Part shown: positions 24,938 through 36,870 of the stretch, one piece after another
Position numbering within the stretch: the first letter of the stretch is position 1
Layout of the letters: each line of letters begins with the position of its first letter
NCBI GenBank assembly: GCA_903813345.2
Contig: CAIIXF020000011.1
Coordinates: 34,094,166 to 34,158,165 of the forward strand
DNA from: Owenia fusiformis
Lineage: Eukaryota > Annelida > Polychaeta > Sabellida > Oweniidae
Direction of reading: 5' to 3'
Length of the DNA stretch: 64,000 bases
Position numbers and translations under genes: made by a program
Notes under the pieces: model-generated
Database searches by the model: none
Told to the model about the DNA's origin: nothing
What the model saw: the letters and a program-made list of their open reading frames with translations, nothing else

Positions 24938-27890
24938 ATGGAATCTCTTTGAAACAGCTGTTTTTAGAGTTCATTTCCATCCATCTCATCCATTGAAACT
25001 AATTTTAGTTGTCAAGCAACGTCAAAAGCTTTGAATAAAGTTCCTGGCATTAGATATCTTTTTGAAACTTCAGTACTTGCGTTCAGTTATTTCCTATTAA
25101 AATGGGCTATTTTTCAAGTATTTTTCAGCCCTTATGCCTATAAATAGCTGACTGAATTCTACTAGAAGTACAGGTTTTCAGAATGGGATATAAACTCGTA
25201 CTTACATTGATAGATGTCACTTGTGAAGTTATTCTCAGACTGCAATATGCTTTGAATTGATCAGATAAATACTTGTACCCAATCCTTGCTATAAGCTTTT
25301 GACTATTAAAATATCAATGTTACAGTCAACCACCAACTTTATTTCAGTTTTAATTCGTGGGAGTAAAGAGAATGACCATTTTATCTATAGATAAGATTTC
25401 ATACTTCGCATAGTTTAAAGGGTTGAATAGGACATTGATATTTTCAATTGTTCTCCAGCAACAACTTGGTTGTGATTTTAAGATCAAATCCTGGATACAA
25501 TAAATAAAAAAATAATACTGTGAACTTGATTTTTATATTATGAGTGCATGAAATAAGTGGAAGCATGAAATAAATAAGTATGATTCCCAATGTCACTGAA
25601 TTTAAAACAAAGAAATTCTACAAATTGTAGTATGTACAATAATAAGCATGAACTTGTACAACGTGTTCATTTGTATTTTCAAATTTTACAAAATGAAATT
25701 TATTCAAGAATTATTTTTCATTGCCAATTTCTGTAAATTATTTTTCTATTGTGACAAGGGTTGGTTGGCCTCAGTACTTTATCTAGAAAAATACTTGGGT
25801 GTTTTTTCTACTCTAATTTTTTACATATAATGACTGTCTTCCTGTTGTTCATTTTTGTCATTTTTTGTAATCACTTTTATTTGTCATTGTTGTTGTATTT
25901 GCGTTTCACATGTTCACCATCCTTGTATTACGTGTTCATTCAAACCATTCACTTGTTCCCTTATACATAACATCTTTCATGAATTCATGGTACTATGTAG
26001 AAGGGGTCTTAATTGCCATGTGCATTGACGTCATGGAGTTAAATGAAATGTAATGAGATATTATTTTGCAGGTTGACCCCTTGTGCCATGATCACGTCAA
26101 ATTACTTCAAATCATACCTAATAAGGGAGTTCATGTATTTGTGTACAGCTCCATCACATTCTGACTGTATATAGTATATAGTTAATTTAAACCATGTGAA
26201 TAGTGTACATTACATGTGTAATATATAACTGTACAGAGTTATTTAATGATTTCTAAGCTATTTTGTACTGGTAGAAAGATGTAGGACACACATAGATTAT
26301 TAAAAGGCTGAAATGATATTTAGAATTTTAGATCAAAAAGGACAGGGTTAGATATAGTTGATGAAATGATTCAAAACCATTTGTCTGCAGATTTATGTGG
26401 CAAAATACCTAGTTTTACTGTCTATGGTTTATAGTTTGACCAGAGGGACATCACTTCTTTTAGAAAAAACTTTTGACAGCATTGTTGATCAGAATTTACT
26501 AGTATTTAGTGGTGATATTGATGGGAGATTAAAAAATCAAGTTTGACTGATAAATAATCTGATTTTGGTTTAATGGTAGTTTCATAAATTTCTATAGTAA
26601 CCTATCTCTAATGAAGCTACTTTCTGCAAACTGTGAAGCTTTGTAGTAGTTGGTCATTTGTAGGCTGACTCATCGATGAATTATGAAATGTATAAATTAA
26701 TGGATTTTTGTAAAAGTTCACACCTTGAATCATTTCAATTTCAACAGCGTATTCATTTACTTTATTCAGGGTTTCTAAAACATAAAGATAAGCTTCATAA
26801 ACCATATCCCTTCTGTTTTTTTTAATCTCCCATACATATTTTTGTAGCCCATCTTGATAGGCCCTCTTCATTTAATGATATTCTAAATGAGGCTCTAAAG
26901 TGAGTCATTAGCAGGTGTGGTCAATTGCCAATGTAGAAAATAATAAGGGCTTTATCAGTTTATTACCCTCATTGTATTGTATTGATGTTGGGCAGAGTTC
27001 AGGATGACTCAACATGTTTATATAATAAGATAATGTATGAAATTGTATAGTTTTATAAAAGCAATGAACTGTTTCAATCATATTTAAGATTTTGTTGTAG
27101 AAAAAATAAAAGCCTTTATATAAAGATAACATTGATTTATGTATGATAAAGAAGAGGAAGCACTTTCATCCACCTGAGTAGAGTCAGATTTCATTGAAGA
27201 GGTTGCCATAGTAGTATATGATGAGAAAAACTGTTCAGTTGAAATGTTCTTATTTTGAAGTATCCAAAATAATTTAAATCTAGAAAAATGAATGAGACCT
27301 GATGAAGTGTAATGATGGAGCAGTTGTAACTGTAAATAGGGTTAAGTAAAAAAGATCATCTTTATTTTTAAATTTTTCCAATGTAAACACTTATTTATTG
27401 GCCCTGGTTTTGATCCCCAACTCTCTCATCGACTCAAATGAACTTTTTTAGTGAACACCTGCTACTCAAAACAGTTTTGTCTGGTCCAAGTGGCATTCAA
27501 AAACTCACATATACCACTTTGTCCATCCTTCCTCCAAGGGTGTTTCACTTCATTCCGTAGCTGCTGTATAGCAGTAAACCCCAATCTTGAAGGATCTACT
27601 TCATCCAATTAGAATCTATTTTTTTTACTCTTACATTGACCTTTGAACTATCTCTCAAAGTCCATTGACATTTTCATATAATTTTATGGTGACCCCTGTA
27701 CTTGAGTATTATATTGGCAGCTGTAATTAAAACCAGCAGAAAAATATTAAATATTTTTAGGGACACATCTGGTTTTTAGCTCACAATATCTTTTATTAAT
27801 ATAATTAAAAATATAATTAAAACCAGCAGAAAAAAGACTTTAAAATAACATGAATAATGATGGAACATTTCAAATAAGCTTCATCTCAAC
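24938..27890. other. Intergenic stretch, no supported gene
   Basis: The interval is AT-rich with no recognisable protein. A minus-strand frame at 26617-26871 starts at a true ATG (MKRAYQDGLQKYVWEIKKNR). It has a possible donor (CAAG|gtgtga), but no domain and no confirmed partner exon. A partial CAGTAAAACC-type MITE lies around 27420-27600. Just upstream of the next gene the 22-bp segment ataattaaaaccagcagaaa (plus aa) is repeated at about 27724 and 27812. Confidence 0.6.
26617..26871 (-). CDS. Weak hypothetical exon, minus strand
   Basis: It is an 84-codon frame from ATG at 26871. The first 40 residues have balanced charged and aromatic composition (YVWEIKKNRRDMVYEAYLYV). A donor-like CAAG|gtgtga would end the exon after EIEMIQ, and the later part looks random. 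No family is recognised. It is listed only because it could pair with the minus-strand exon at 24284; the phases do not join directly, so another exon would be needed. Confidence 0.15.
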   Translation of the reverse strand: MKRAYQDGLQKYVWEIKKNRRDMVYEAYLYVLETLNKVNEYAVEIEMIQGVNFYKNPLIYTFHNSSMSQPTNDQLLQSFTVCRK

Positions 27891-29795
27891 ATGACTGGAA
27901 GCTATCTCTTGAGGACCTTGTTGGTAATTTCTGTATGTTTTGTTGCGGAAAATGAAGCAAGTGAAAGTGTACTGGAGAGATATTCAAGAGAGCTCAACGA
28001 TCCAAACCTGGTAAGAATGAAGCTATAATACAGTTTAACCTTTGTAAGTGGAAAGCCCTTGGGACCACAGCGTTCCACTTGCAAAGGTTCATTAACATGC
28101 AGCCAATAGGCTCCAGGACTTAAAAACCTGTTCCACCTACAGAGGTGTTCCACTTAGCAGTTTCTACTGTAAAATATTGAGCAATCTTGAAATGGCAGGG
28201 TAGAGTGGAAAAATTGTACACCTTCATTTATATCATAAATGAATAACTTGCAAAAAGTAGGCCTTTTTAGAGAATTCAAGGATGAAGATATGGTACATAT
28301 TCTGTTAAAAGATGGCAGCTTTGGACTGTGTTAAAGTATTTCTTCATGTCTTCAGACGCATGAAAATGATGAAAATTGAAAATTGTTTCAAAAATTTTTT
28401 TGCTTTTAAGCATTCAATTGAATACCAATTCAATAATCTATGTTGTAACATGGAGCCATTTCACAAAATATGCAACATTTTTGATATACATTGTTTGTTC
28501 TTTATTATTTGAAATGAAGAAAAGGTTTTGTGTATACTTTTCAAGACTGAAAATAAACACGTTTTTTATGTAACTGTCCACAACATGGTGGCTATAGGTT
28601 CTCTAGCTTCAGGCCAAAATAAAAATGATTAGAAAAATGTTAAAATTTCTGTATTTTCTAAAAATTGTATGAAGTTTCAGGTTTTTTTTAGAAGACATGC
28701 ACAAGCGGGAATGATATGATATAAAATGATACTGAATAAGACACTCTAGAATAAGTTGCTCTCTTTGTCTGATATTACATCATACACATATATTTCAGCC
28801 TTCAACCGGTTGTGCAGAAGAAAACTTTTCAGCATGTGTCCAGGTGCAGAGTGCATTCTTCAGGGCCATTAGCATTACAGACATCACAGAAGATGTCTTC
28901 TGCCAAGGGCAACAGGTAAGCTGGTTTTCAATTCTAATGAGGTACTTTAAATGACAACAATTTTAAAGAAAATTTTGTGATTATAATTTCCAATACTGTA
29001 ATTAATGAAACAATTGATATTTTCACATTATTTGTGAAAGTTTACATTATTATATTATGGGAGAATACATAGTTTCAATTCAAAATTAGAAAAAATATTA
29101 TTTTAGTGAATTAAAATTGCAATTTTTGGGGAGGTACTGAACTTACTTAGGTAGACCTAGTGCACTATGAGAATCCCTGATATTATCATGATAAGACTGT
29201 AGCTACAAATAATAAGTCAAATGGTTGATGTTACACATAATAGTAGAATAAAAACATTTGAATTGAATTGAAATATATTCCACTTTTTCAACTTTTTGGG
29301 GGAAAGCGTTGAACTACCTTAATGTAGATCCAGATGATTGAGAAGTTTTATGCAATTTTCATGATATTCAACTTTCAAATGAAATTGTTGATATTTCACT
29401 TATTCACTGAATCCACTGTTAAAATCGAGATATTTCAATAATATGGAATTGAAATGATATTCCATAACTTCTCAAAAACCTTTTGTGGGAAGTGGCAAAC
29501 TACCTTAACCTGTCATCATTCACTTCAATACTTTTAATTTCTATTTTCCCATTCTAATTACAGTTACTTTGCAATGTTTTACACACATACATAAATAGTA
29601 TCATAACCTTCTCTTTGCTTCCAGAAATTTGTTGACTGCATAGCGGCCAAATGTCCCAAGGGCAGTGATACAGTGAGCTCTTTAATGATCTATTTGAGAG
29701 AGTTCCAATTGATGAACAAGCAATACATGTGTCCAAACCTTGCATTCGAAGCTTTGATGAAAGCTACATGTAATTTACTGCATCATTTGAATTAA
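27891..29795 (+). CDS. Small secreted cysteine-patterned protein, module 1
   Basis: Three exons: 27891-28010 (signal peptide MTGSYLLRTLLVISVCFVAE), 28799-28915 and 29625-29795. They join in phase to a 135-residue protein ending HHLN-stop. After signal cleavage the mature part has the pattern C-x7-C-x21-C-x8-C-x4-C and then later Cys residues (GCAEENFSAC, FCQGQQKFVDCIAAKC, KATC). The same pattern recurs in the exons at 32754-33415, so the two are paralogous modules. This type of short secreted Cys protein is common and mostly unnamed in molluscs (general knowledge); I assign no function. All splice sites are good (gtaaga, gtaagc; ttcag, tccag). A polyA signal lies 139 bp after the stop. Confidence 0.75.
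28031..28169. repeat. CAGTAAAACC-type palindromic MITE (TA-flanked)
   Basis: The element runs from cagtttaacctttgtaagtg to cagtttctactg, with TA on both sides (28029-28030 and 28170-28171). The internal words ttgggaccac and gtgttccactta recur in copies at 34281-34429, 34480-34662 and 50644-50794. TA duplication and CAGT ends suggest a pogo/Tc1-mariner-type non-autonomous element. Confidence 0.75.
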
Positions 29796-29933
29796 ACATA
29801 CCCTTTGCATTCGTTCGACTTCACTTCTTAAAAGAGAGCTTCGTCTTTGTAGTCTATAACTAAACTCATCGCGCAGGGTAAATTATTACCTTAAGATTTT
29901 AAAAATATATTTTGATAAATAAGTGCAGGTTAC

Positions 29934-29939
29934 AATAAA
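29934..29939 (+). terminator. Polyadenylation signal after module 1
   Basis: AATAAA within tacaataaaatg lies 139 nt beyond the TAA at 29793-29795. It supports module 1 ending as its own transcript. Confidence 0.55.
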
Positions 29940-30362
29940 ATGAAATGAAACATTAATCTAATTCAAGGATAGATTGAAAAATAAGTTCAAACTATTGGTT
30001 ATTGTGTAATTAGACTCCAACATACAGATAAAATGAGTGAAAGCCATGGGTCAATTAAAATCCACCATACAGGTACAGGCATTGTTGGTAGGAGCAATAA
30101 AATAATTCAATATTATAACGTTTTTATTGTATGCTCTTAGCCCAATACATTTTACCTAGGAGATTATTCCAATGAAATATTCTGTATTCTCTGTATTGCT
30201 ACTGAGATTGTCTTCTCTGTACAAATATTTTTTGTATCGCTATTATTATATGGAGATGATCAATGGGGATAATCTCAGTAGCAATACAGATTGGTATGGC
30301 ACAAGAACTGACCAATCAGAGGGCTTCATTTTACAGATCATATGATAAGATCATATATAGTA

Positions 30363-30492
30363 CTATGTCACCACCATAAATGGTGACATAATTGGTATAG
30401 TCCCAACTTTTTTTCTGAATGGTGTTCTGCATTTGACAACATTCAGTGTATTAAATGGCAGGTGGTGATATTTTGCATGTTATTGCCTTGTT
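30363..30492 (+). repeat. GTCACCACC-type MITE, short copy
   Basis: It runs from tatgtcaccaccataaatgg to tgatattttgcatgttattg ccttg, the same ends as the elements at 7490 and 18090. Confidence 0.7.
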
Positions 30493-31225
30493 CATTTATC
30501 ATTTATTTATTTATTGTCATGGGGACATTAGAAAACAACATTATTAAATAAAAGTTACAATTGTTCAAAGATATTTCAAAATCATAGATACCATTGCTAC
30601 TGTAAAAGAAGTATTAAAATAAAATTATGAGCAAATACTATGAAATATTGAGGTAAAAACATGAGTATTTATTTAGTTTTCAATTAAAAGATCCGTTTTA
30701 TTCATACTCAAACATAAGCATATTGTTTTATAAATAATCTTTCATTGATAAAAAGAGAAGTTTAATTGATTACCTTTCATTATTTAATAACTGATTTCCG
30801 ACAAAGTATGCGTTCCGATAATCTCAAGGATTCCGAGTCAGATTTCAACATTTTCAAATAAGCCGAGACACGATTCTTTCTAGTGGAGACAAGAGTATTT
30901 AAAAAGTACATCTGAATAATAAAAAATGTTATTCTCATCAACTTATTTGCATTTTTTGCTTTGATGAAATAAAAACAGGATTTGATATTCATCACCCGCA
31001 ATACAATTCCATGAATGGGTGAAATTAATATGTAAGTTATCTATCGTGTAGTAATTAGAGTAAAATTATTTCTAATTCCAACTCAATTAGATAAACATGC
31101 AGATTGAAGGATTTATCTTTTATATTTAAAAATGATTAAATCTCTTAACCATTCATAAAAATGTAAGTCAAGAAAAGGATGAAATGCCACTGCCACCTGC
31201 CAAGCTGGGCATAATATTGATTAAC

Positions 31226-31815
31226 ACATTTAACTCCCATAAAATTGCCCCATTCATTTCACATTCAAATCCCATAAAATTGCCCCATTCATTTCACATT
31301 CAACTCCCATAAAATTGCCCCATTCATTTCACATTCAACTCCAATGAAATTGTTCCATCCATTTCTTATACAACTCCCATTCATTTCAACTTCCATAAAA
31401 TTGCCCCATTCATTTCACATTCAGCTCCCATACAATTGTCTCATTTATTGCACATTCAGCTCTCATAAAATTGCCCCATTCATTTCACATTCAGGTCCCA
31501 TTCATTTCACATTCAGCTCCCATACAATTGTCTCATTTATTTCACATTCATCTCCCATAAAATTGCCCCATTCATTGCACATTCAGCTCCCATACAATTG
31601 TCCCATTCATTTCACATTCAACTCCCATACAATTGTCCCATTCATTGCACATTCAGCTCTCATAAAATTGTCTCTTTTATTTCACATTCAACTCCCATAA
31701 AATTGTCCCATTCATTTCACATTCAGCTCCCATACAATTGTCCCATTCCTTTCACATTCAACTTCCATAAAATTGTCCCATTCATTTCAATGTCCATGAA
31801 ATTGTACCATTAAAT
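31226..31815 (+). repeat. Minisatellite of about 35 bp (CATTCAACTCCCATAAAATTG)
   Basis: Roughly sixteen units contain cattcaactcccataaaatt followed by gccccattcatttca. Variants show c/t in ccccatt/tctcatt and a/c in ataaaatt/atacaatt. Open plus-strand frames through it (HSFHIQLPYNCPIHCTF) are a by-product of the repeat and have no start context. It lies between the two secreted-protein modules. Confidence 0.9.
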
Positions 31816-32133
31816 TTGATTTCAACTCCATTGAAATATCCATTTGAGTTGTTTTGAGCTTTCTGAATCAAAACTAAAAAAAATCTTTAATCAGCATTGC
31901 CAGAGGTTAGTTTTGTAAATTATAATGGGAATAAAGAATATAAATTAATTGAATACCTGCAGTGAGTGATCTTTAGAGACCTCTTTTTGCTTCTTTCCCT
32001 AGAATGTTGTGAACTATTTTTTTTAATATTGGTCCTATGTAGACAAATGTAAAATGATGATCCAAAAAGACAATTTTGTTTGTCTCACCCTGTACACGTG
32101 AGTGTATTTTTAAATCACTTTTCTCTATTTTAG

Positions 32134-33415
32134 ATGGTAGCATCGCATCAGTTGAGGAGTTGGGTAAGTTTTTATATAGACTGATGTAGCTCAATTGGAT
32201 TTTACTCAGACATTTGCATCACAGAGACACCCAACTATTACAGAATTCAGATCTGTGCATTGTACAGTCAGACCAACACTTTTTTAAAATACCAGAAATA
32301 CCAAAACACGGGTTACCATAGGAACCATAACTTTTGACCAATCAAAATAGAGTAATTTATTTTTTGATTTCTAATGAGTATACATTTCCTCTATGTTGTG
32401 TGAAAGTTTCAGGGAAAAACATTGAAAAATAAAAAAAATGAGAATGTTTTTGCATGAACTTATTGAACGACCTGGTACATGTATTATGCAACCACAGTCA
32501 TTACACATGCATTTAACTGTCTGATTCATGCGTTACACAGTCAGGCTCAAATCATTCAGAAGTGTGTCTCCTTTCATTCTCACATTGATTCTACTGAGGC
32601 AAAGTTATGAATCAGGCCTTGTTACTTTAACTTTGACTGTTTATATTGTAGAAGCAATTCCTGAAGGTAAAAAATTAAATGAAAAATATTTGGTAAAATT
32701 AGAAAAAATTCTTCACATTTCCACATTCATCTGTCAATTACTTGTAATTTCAGACTCCTATGTGGCTGCTACAAATGAGTGTGAGGCAAAGGTCTACAAA
32801 AGATGCCTGGTTAACTATGCAGAGAGTATGTCGCTAGGAATGAACCCGTGTCTCGCAACCATGCAGGCGTATCATTGCGTCGAACGAAACACAGAGATGG
32901 CCTGCCCTGGTGACAATGTGGCGGCAAGGCCATATGAAGTTACAAGTGAGTTTGAAAATGTTGATTCAGCTTAAAGGAAAGCATTGAAAAATGACTCAAA
33001 TTGAACCAATGAATAAATATTTAATGTTGTTACCTCCCTTGAATTTGCTACACAAATTAAATTAAATTCATGCTACCAGATGATTTGCCAGGTTCAGCAT
33101 GTCAATAAGTTCGACATGGCTTGCGATGCATTTAGTGTATCTTTAAAACTCACACAGTATACAGTATATAAAATTGAAATCAAAATTGAAATCAGGATTT
33201 TGAACCTGAGTGAACATAATTTGAAAACATATAACATAAAGAGAATACAAAGATTATGAAACTATATATTTTCAGGGGTCCTGGCAAATAAAGCTTTTGC
33301 GAAGCTTGTTCTGGCTGGAAAGTGTGACAAATTCACCAATACATGGAAGTATACAGCCCAGAGCATGTATGACATAAAACAACAGTTTATGCAGCTGATG
33401 ACGTCATCCAGTTGA
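32134..33415 (+). CDS. Small secreted cysteine-patterned protein, module 2 (paralogue of module 1)
   Basis: The two firm exons are 32754-32945 and 33276-33415, joined in phase through donor gtgagt and acceptor ttttcag. They encode ATNECEAKVYKRC, then PCLATMQAYHC, then MACPGDN, then LANKAFAKLVLAGKC, ending TSSS-stop. Cys spacing is C-x7-C-x14-C-x8-C-x8-C, parallel to module 1. Two tiny upstream exons are possible: 32134-32163 (30 nt) and 32652-32666 (15 nt). Both have splice sites at each end and the same phase, giving GSIASVEELEAIPEDSYVA. No separate signal-peptide exon is visible for this module. It may therefore be the second half of one gene that splices from 29769 (T|gtaatt), which is also phase-compatible and would give 252 residues. 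Confidence 0.65.
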
Positions 33416-33427
33416 ATAACATCATAA

Positions 33428-33433
33428 AATAAA
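33428..33433 (+). terminator. Polyadenylation signal after module 2
   Basis: AATAAA in cataaaataaagg begins 13 nt after the stop at 33413-33415. It is very close, but it is the first signal downstream. Confidence 0.5.
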
Positions 33434-34118
33434 GGACATTAACCATATCCAATAATGTATTTTAATTAATAATATTTCCTCTTAGATCATTTATCAATAG
33501 AATCCTGATGTCTTGATTTAAACATACAAAATGAATGAAAGTTAACTTTCCATAAAAATAATTATTTATTTTCTGTATTTATAACTAAAAAAGATTAATG
33601 TTTAATACAATTGAATATTTGAATATGAACACCATTTTTATGTGACATTTTTTCTAGGGTGCTTGGCATTTCTGCTCCACAAAAAACAAGATGTCTAATT
33701 TTATAGCATTCAAACTTTTTGCTTGTGCCTGATATCAATGTCTGTCACAGGCTCATGTAGTACAGTGAAACATGTATATCCAAACACCTCTCTTATCTGA
33801 TACCTTCATAATGTGTAAACTTTTTCTTGGGCTTAAATTGTTGTCTCCCATTAAATTACAGGTTTATAAACCTTGAAATCTGAACATTTGTTAATCCGAA
33901 CAGTTTTGGCCAGTCCAAGAGGCATTTGGATTAGACAGGTTTTACTGTAAATTATACTGTATGTACAATATACATCAAAAGTGTCAAATTATCTGATATA
34001 GTTAGAGGGTAATGTGGCTAGCTGATTGATTTCAAGGGTACTGTAAAGTATAAAGGAGAATGTTAAATTGAGAGTCAGGACATGGAAGAACATTGCAGGG
34101 GAATTCATGACAATGGTT

Positions 34119-34252
34119 AATAAGGCATTAAAATGCAAAATGTCAAACACCTGCCATTTGTTGCACATACCGAACAACAACAGTCAGATTGAGAACGCCA
34201 TCCATAAAGGGTTTGACATTATAACACTATGTCATCACTTGTGGTGGTGACA
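34119..34252 (-). repeat. GTCACCACC-type MITE, reversed copy
   Basis: Plus-strand sequence runs aaggcattaaaatgcaaaatgt ... cacttgtggtggtgacat, the reverse complement of the 7490 copy. Confidence 0.65.
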
Positions 34253-34280
34253 TAAAAACATGATGTCACAATTAAATATA

Positions 34281-34429
34281 CAGTAAAATCTGTAAAGTGG
34301 AGCATATCAGCTCTCTAAGTATAACTACTCAATAATAAGAACACTTTTCAAAGTTCAGTTTCCCATTAATCTAATGTAAAATGAATTTCTACGGGTGCCA
34401 AAGGTGTTCCACTTACAAAGGTTTTACTG
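34281..34429. repeat. CAGTAAAACC-type palindromic MITE (TA-flanked)
   Basis: It starts cagtaaaatctgtaaagtgg and ends cacttacaaaggttttactg, with TA on each side. Confidence 0.75.
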
Positions 34430-34479
34430 TATTGGCATTTAGTCCATTGTCCCCCAATGAGCAACCAGATTTCAAAGTA

Positions 34480-34662
34480 CAGTAGAAACTGCTAAGTTGA
34501 ACACCTCTGTAGGTGGAACCTTTCACAAGTGGAGTGGGTTTTTAAGTGTTCTTTGGCCAATTAATTCAATGTTAATGAAGCTCCATGACTGGAACACCTC
34601 ACAAGTGCAATACTTTTTTGTGGTCCAATGGGATTCCACTTACATTCACAAAGGTTCTACTG
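34480..34662. repeat. CAGTAAAACC-type palindromic MITE (TA-flanked), second adjacent copy
   Basis: It starts cagtagaaactgctaagttg and ends cacaaaggttctactg, with TA on each side. It lies only about 50 bp after the copy at 34281-34429. It contains ctccatgactggaacacctc and ttgtggtcca, shared with the 28031 and 50644 copies. Confidence 0.75.
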
Positions 34663-34669
34663 TACAAAG

Positions 34670-36198
34670 CTGAAAGTGAAAAATGGTTGCAATTGGCAGG
34701 CAGGTGTGAGTTTTGAACCCTGGAAAAAGGCAATGTTTATTGACAGGTAAAACATCAATATATGAATTCTTATCTGAATAATGAATAAGATAAAGTGGGC
34801 ATTAATATTCGAATCTATTCTTTTCTATTCAAATCAGATAGGCTTTGTACTGACATACAAGAGAGATCCTTTTGAGAGTCATATCATCTGAGGTTAGACT
34901 TCATATAAATAAGATTATTTGGGACGCCCGCCCAACCGCCCGCCCACCTGCAAACTGATTACAATATAGCACCTTAGGGTGCGATATAAATACAAGGAAG
35001 GGTTGAATGTGCCTTTTTCACAAGTAAAAATTAGTTGGAAAGTTACACGGAGCAATCCACCATTTTAAACAAACTGGTATGTTGTATGCAACTTTTATGA
35101 AAAACAGAATATAAGTATTTTGTTCATATATTTTGTAAAATATAACATATTCACTAACATTCTATTAAATGCATACATAGTAGACTCAATATTTTATCAT
35201 TTTAAGTGAGTGAATTTGAGAGAAGCATTAGTCATTTACTTTGTCCATGCTGGTTCTTGTATATCTCATAATTTTCTTAGAAAAAGATCCCTAATCTGTT
35301 CGTATATTCATGGATACCAGAATATGCAATCTGTCAACCATTTCATGCAACTTTTAGTACGGTACCATCTTAGAATAATTGAGTAAAAATTAATAATTGA
35401 TGTAAACAAACTCAAGTTTATTTAATAAAGTCTTGTTTTGTTGACTTGCTGACTTTGTTTTCTGAGTACACATCTTCTCCAGTTTCTATAAACTTAACTT
35501 ATATTAAAAAGCCATTTGACTGACATTTTTTACAATGATTTAATATGACGTTTTCTACTGTATACTGTAATCTTAACTGTGTATGCCTCAGCATACTAAT
35601 GAAACAACATTTACTAATGCTTTATAGTGAATACAACAGTCTAATTAAAATAAATGCATTATTGAATATCATGGAATGATTCTAAGAGATCTAATAATCA
35701 AACTGATCAACTCTGAGATAAAAGTTTTATTTTGCAATATTGTAATTTACTTTACTTTATAAATACATGTAGTAAGCCTAAGAAAATTTTACATGACTTT
35801 TAGTAAGCTTAGTAGACTCTGTCATGTTTTCATAAGAATTAAAAAACATGTTTTTCAATATCTACATATACTGCTTAGGCCTATATCTATATTCTATATC
35901 ATGGCCTATGATACACATGGAAAGGTTGATAAATCAATTTTAATTGCAAACTAAAACTTCCTTGTTTTGAATATCAAAGAACATTGATTTCATATTATCA
36001 ATTTCTGATTGTCTAGCCTTGTGCCTGAGTAGCAAATCCCACAGAACAAAATATATTTTTAAAAATACCTTGTCATTTTGGCCATTACATTTCATAAATA
36101 GTGGGTAAAGTAAAGGGGGGGGGTAAAGTCTTGAAGCAAGACTATTCCCTGAAAAGTATCAGATATCTTGAATTAAGCATTCCTATGCATCTACACAT
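34670..36198. other. Intergenic, nothing recognised
   Basis: This is AT-rich sequence without a supported open frame. There is a short C/G-rich run (cgcccgcccaaccgcccgcc) near 34925 and a poly-G run at about 36117. I see no gene or clear repeat family. Confidence 0.6.
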
Positions 36199-36342
36199 AA
36201 TGCCTGGGTCACATTTGCTCCGATCCATCGGCCGGCGTCCGGCCGATTGAGTGTTTTGCTCAATATTGTATTCAATTTTGAACAAAATACTCAACCGGCC
36301 GGGCGCCGTAGTGAAAATTGGAGCAAATGTGACCAAGGCATT
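36199..36342. repeat. Perfect-ended palindromic MITE (TGCCTGGGTCACATTTGCTCC)
   Basis: The left arm aatgcctgggtcacatttgc is matched by the right arm gcaaatgtgaccaaggcatt. The inner arms are GC-rich (ggccggcgtccggccg, accggccgggcgcc). The size is about 144 bp, with no coding sequence. Confidence 0.8.
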
Positions 36343-36399
36343 ACATCTGAACCGAATCTGACAATTGGTATATGAGTTATAGAAAAACATATTTTCATA

Positions 36400-36870
36400 A
36401 AATAAGATGGCCATTTTGAATATCAGCAGTCATTTTAAAAAATTCTTCTTGAGCTGATATTTATGTCCATATGGCATCAGCATATGAAATTTGAAGCAAA
36501 TCTGTCATCTGGAATTTGAGTATAATATTTTTTAAAAGAAATGTGGCCATTTTGAATTGAGTGGTCAAATTAGAAATCCTCTTGAGCAAACATTAGCCTA
36601 TACAATTTGGACCGAATCCTATTACCATTACTATTTAAGTTATTAATTAATAGTACTGTGGGTACTGGGCTCACATGGTGGCATTTTTCCATGAAAAATG
36701 GTAGCCATTTTTAAATTCAGAGGCCATCTTGAAAATTTATTTTGAACAGGCATCAGCATATACAATTGAGCAAAATCCGTCCAACAGTATTTAAGATATT
36801 GTCTGGACACACAAATGGATGAACAAATGGAGAATCTATATCCCTACAAACTTTGTTCGGTGGGATAATT
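36400..36870 (-). repeat. Reversed copy of the CCATCGAACGAA / ATGGCC repeat
   Basis: Modules of ggccattttgaat/aagatggcc are followed by tatatccctacaaactttgt and tcggtgggataat. The reverse complement of that end matches the start of the 14417 repeat (attatcccatcgaacgaagt). The internal sequence has diverged strongly. Confidence 0.6.

Noticed and set aside
31344-31813. Histidine/serine repeat protein frames (HSFHIQLPYNC)
   Set aside because: They are the translation of the 35-bp minisatellite and have no start context or signal peptide.
32528-32974. 148-codon frame taken whole as the secreted-protein gene
   Set aside because: The first 75 codons are intron sequence without similarity to module 1; only the part after the acceptor at 32753 fits.
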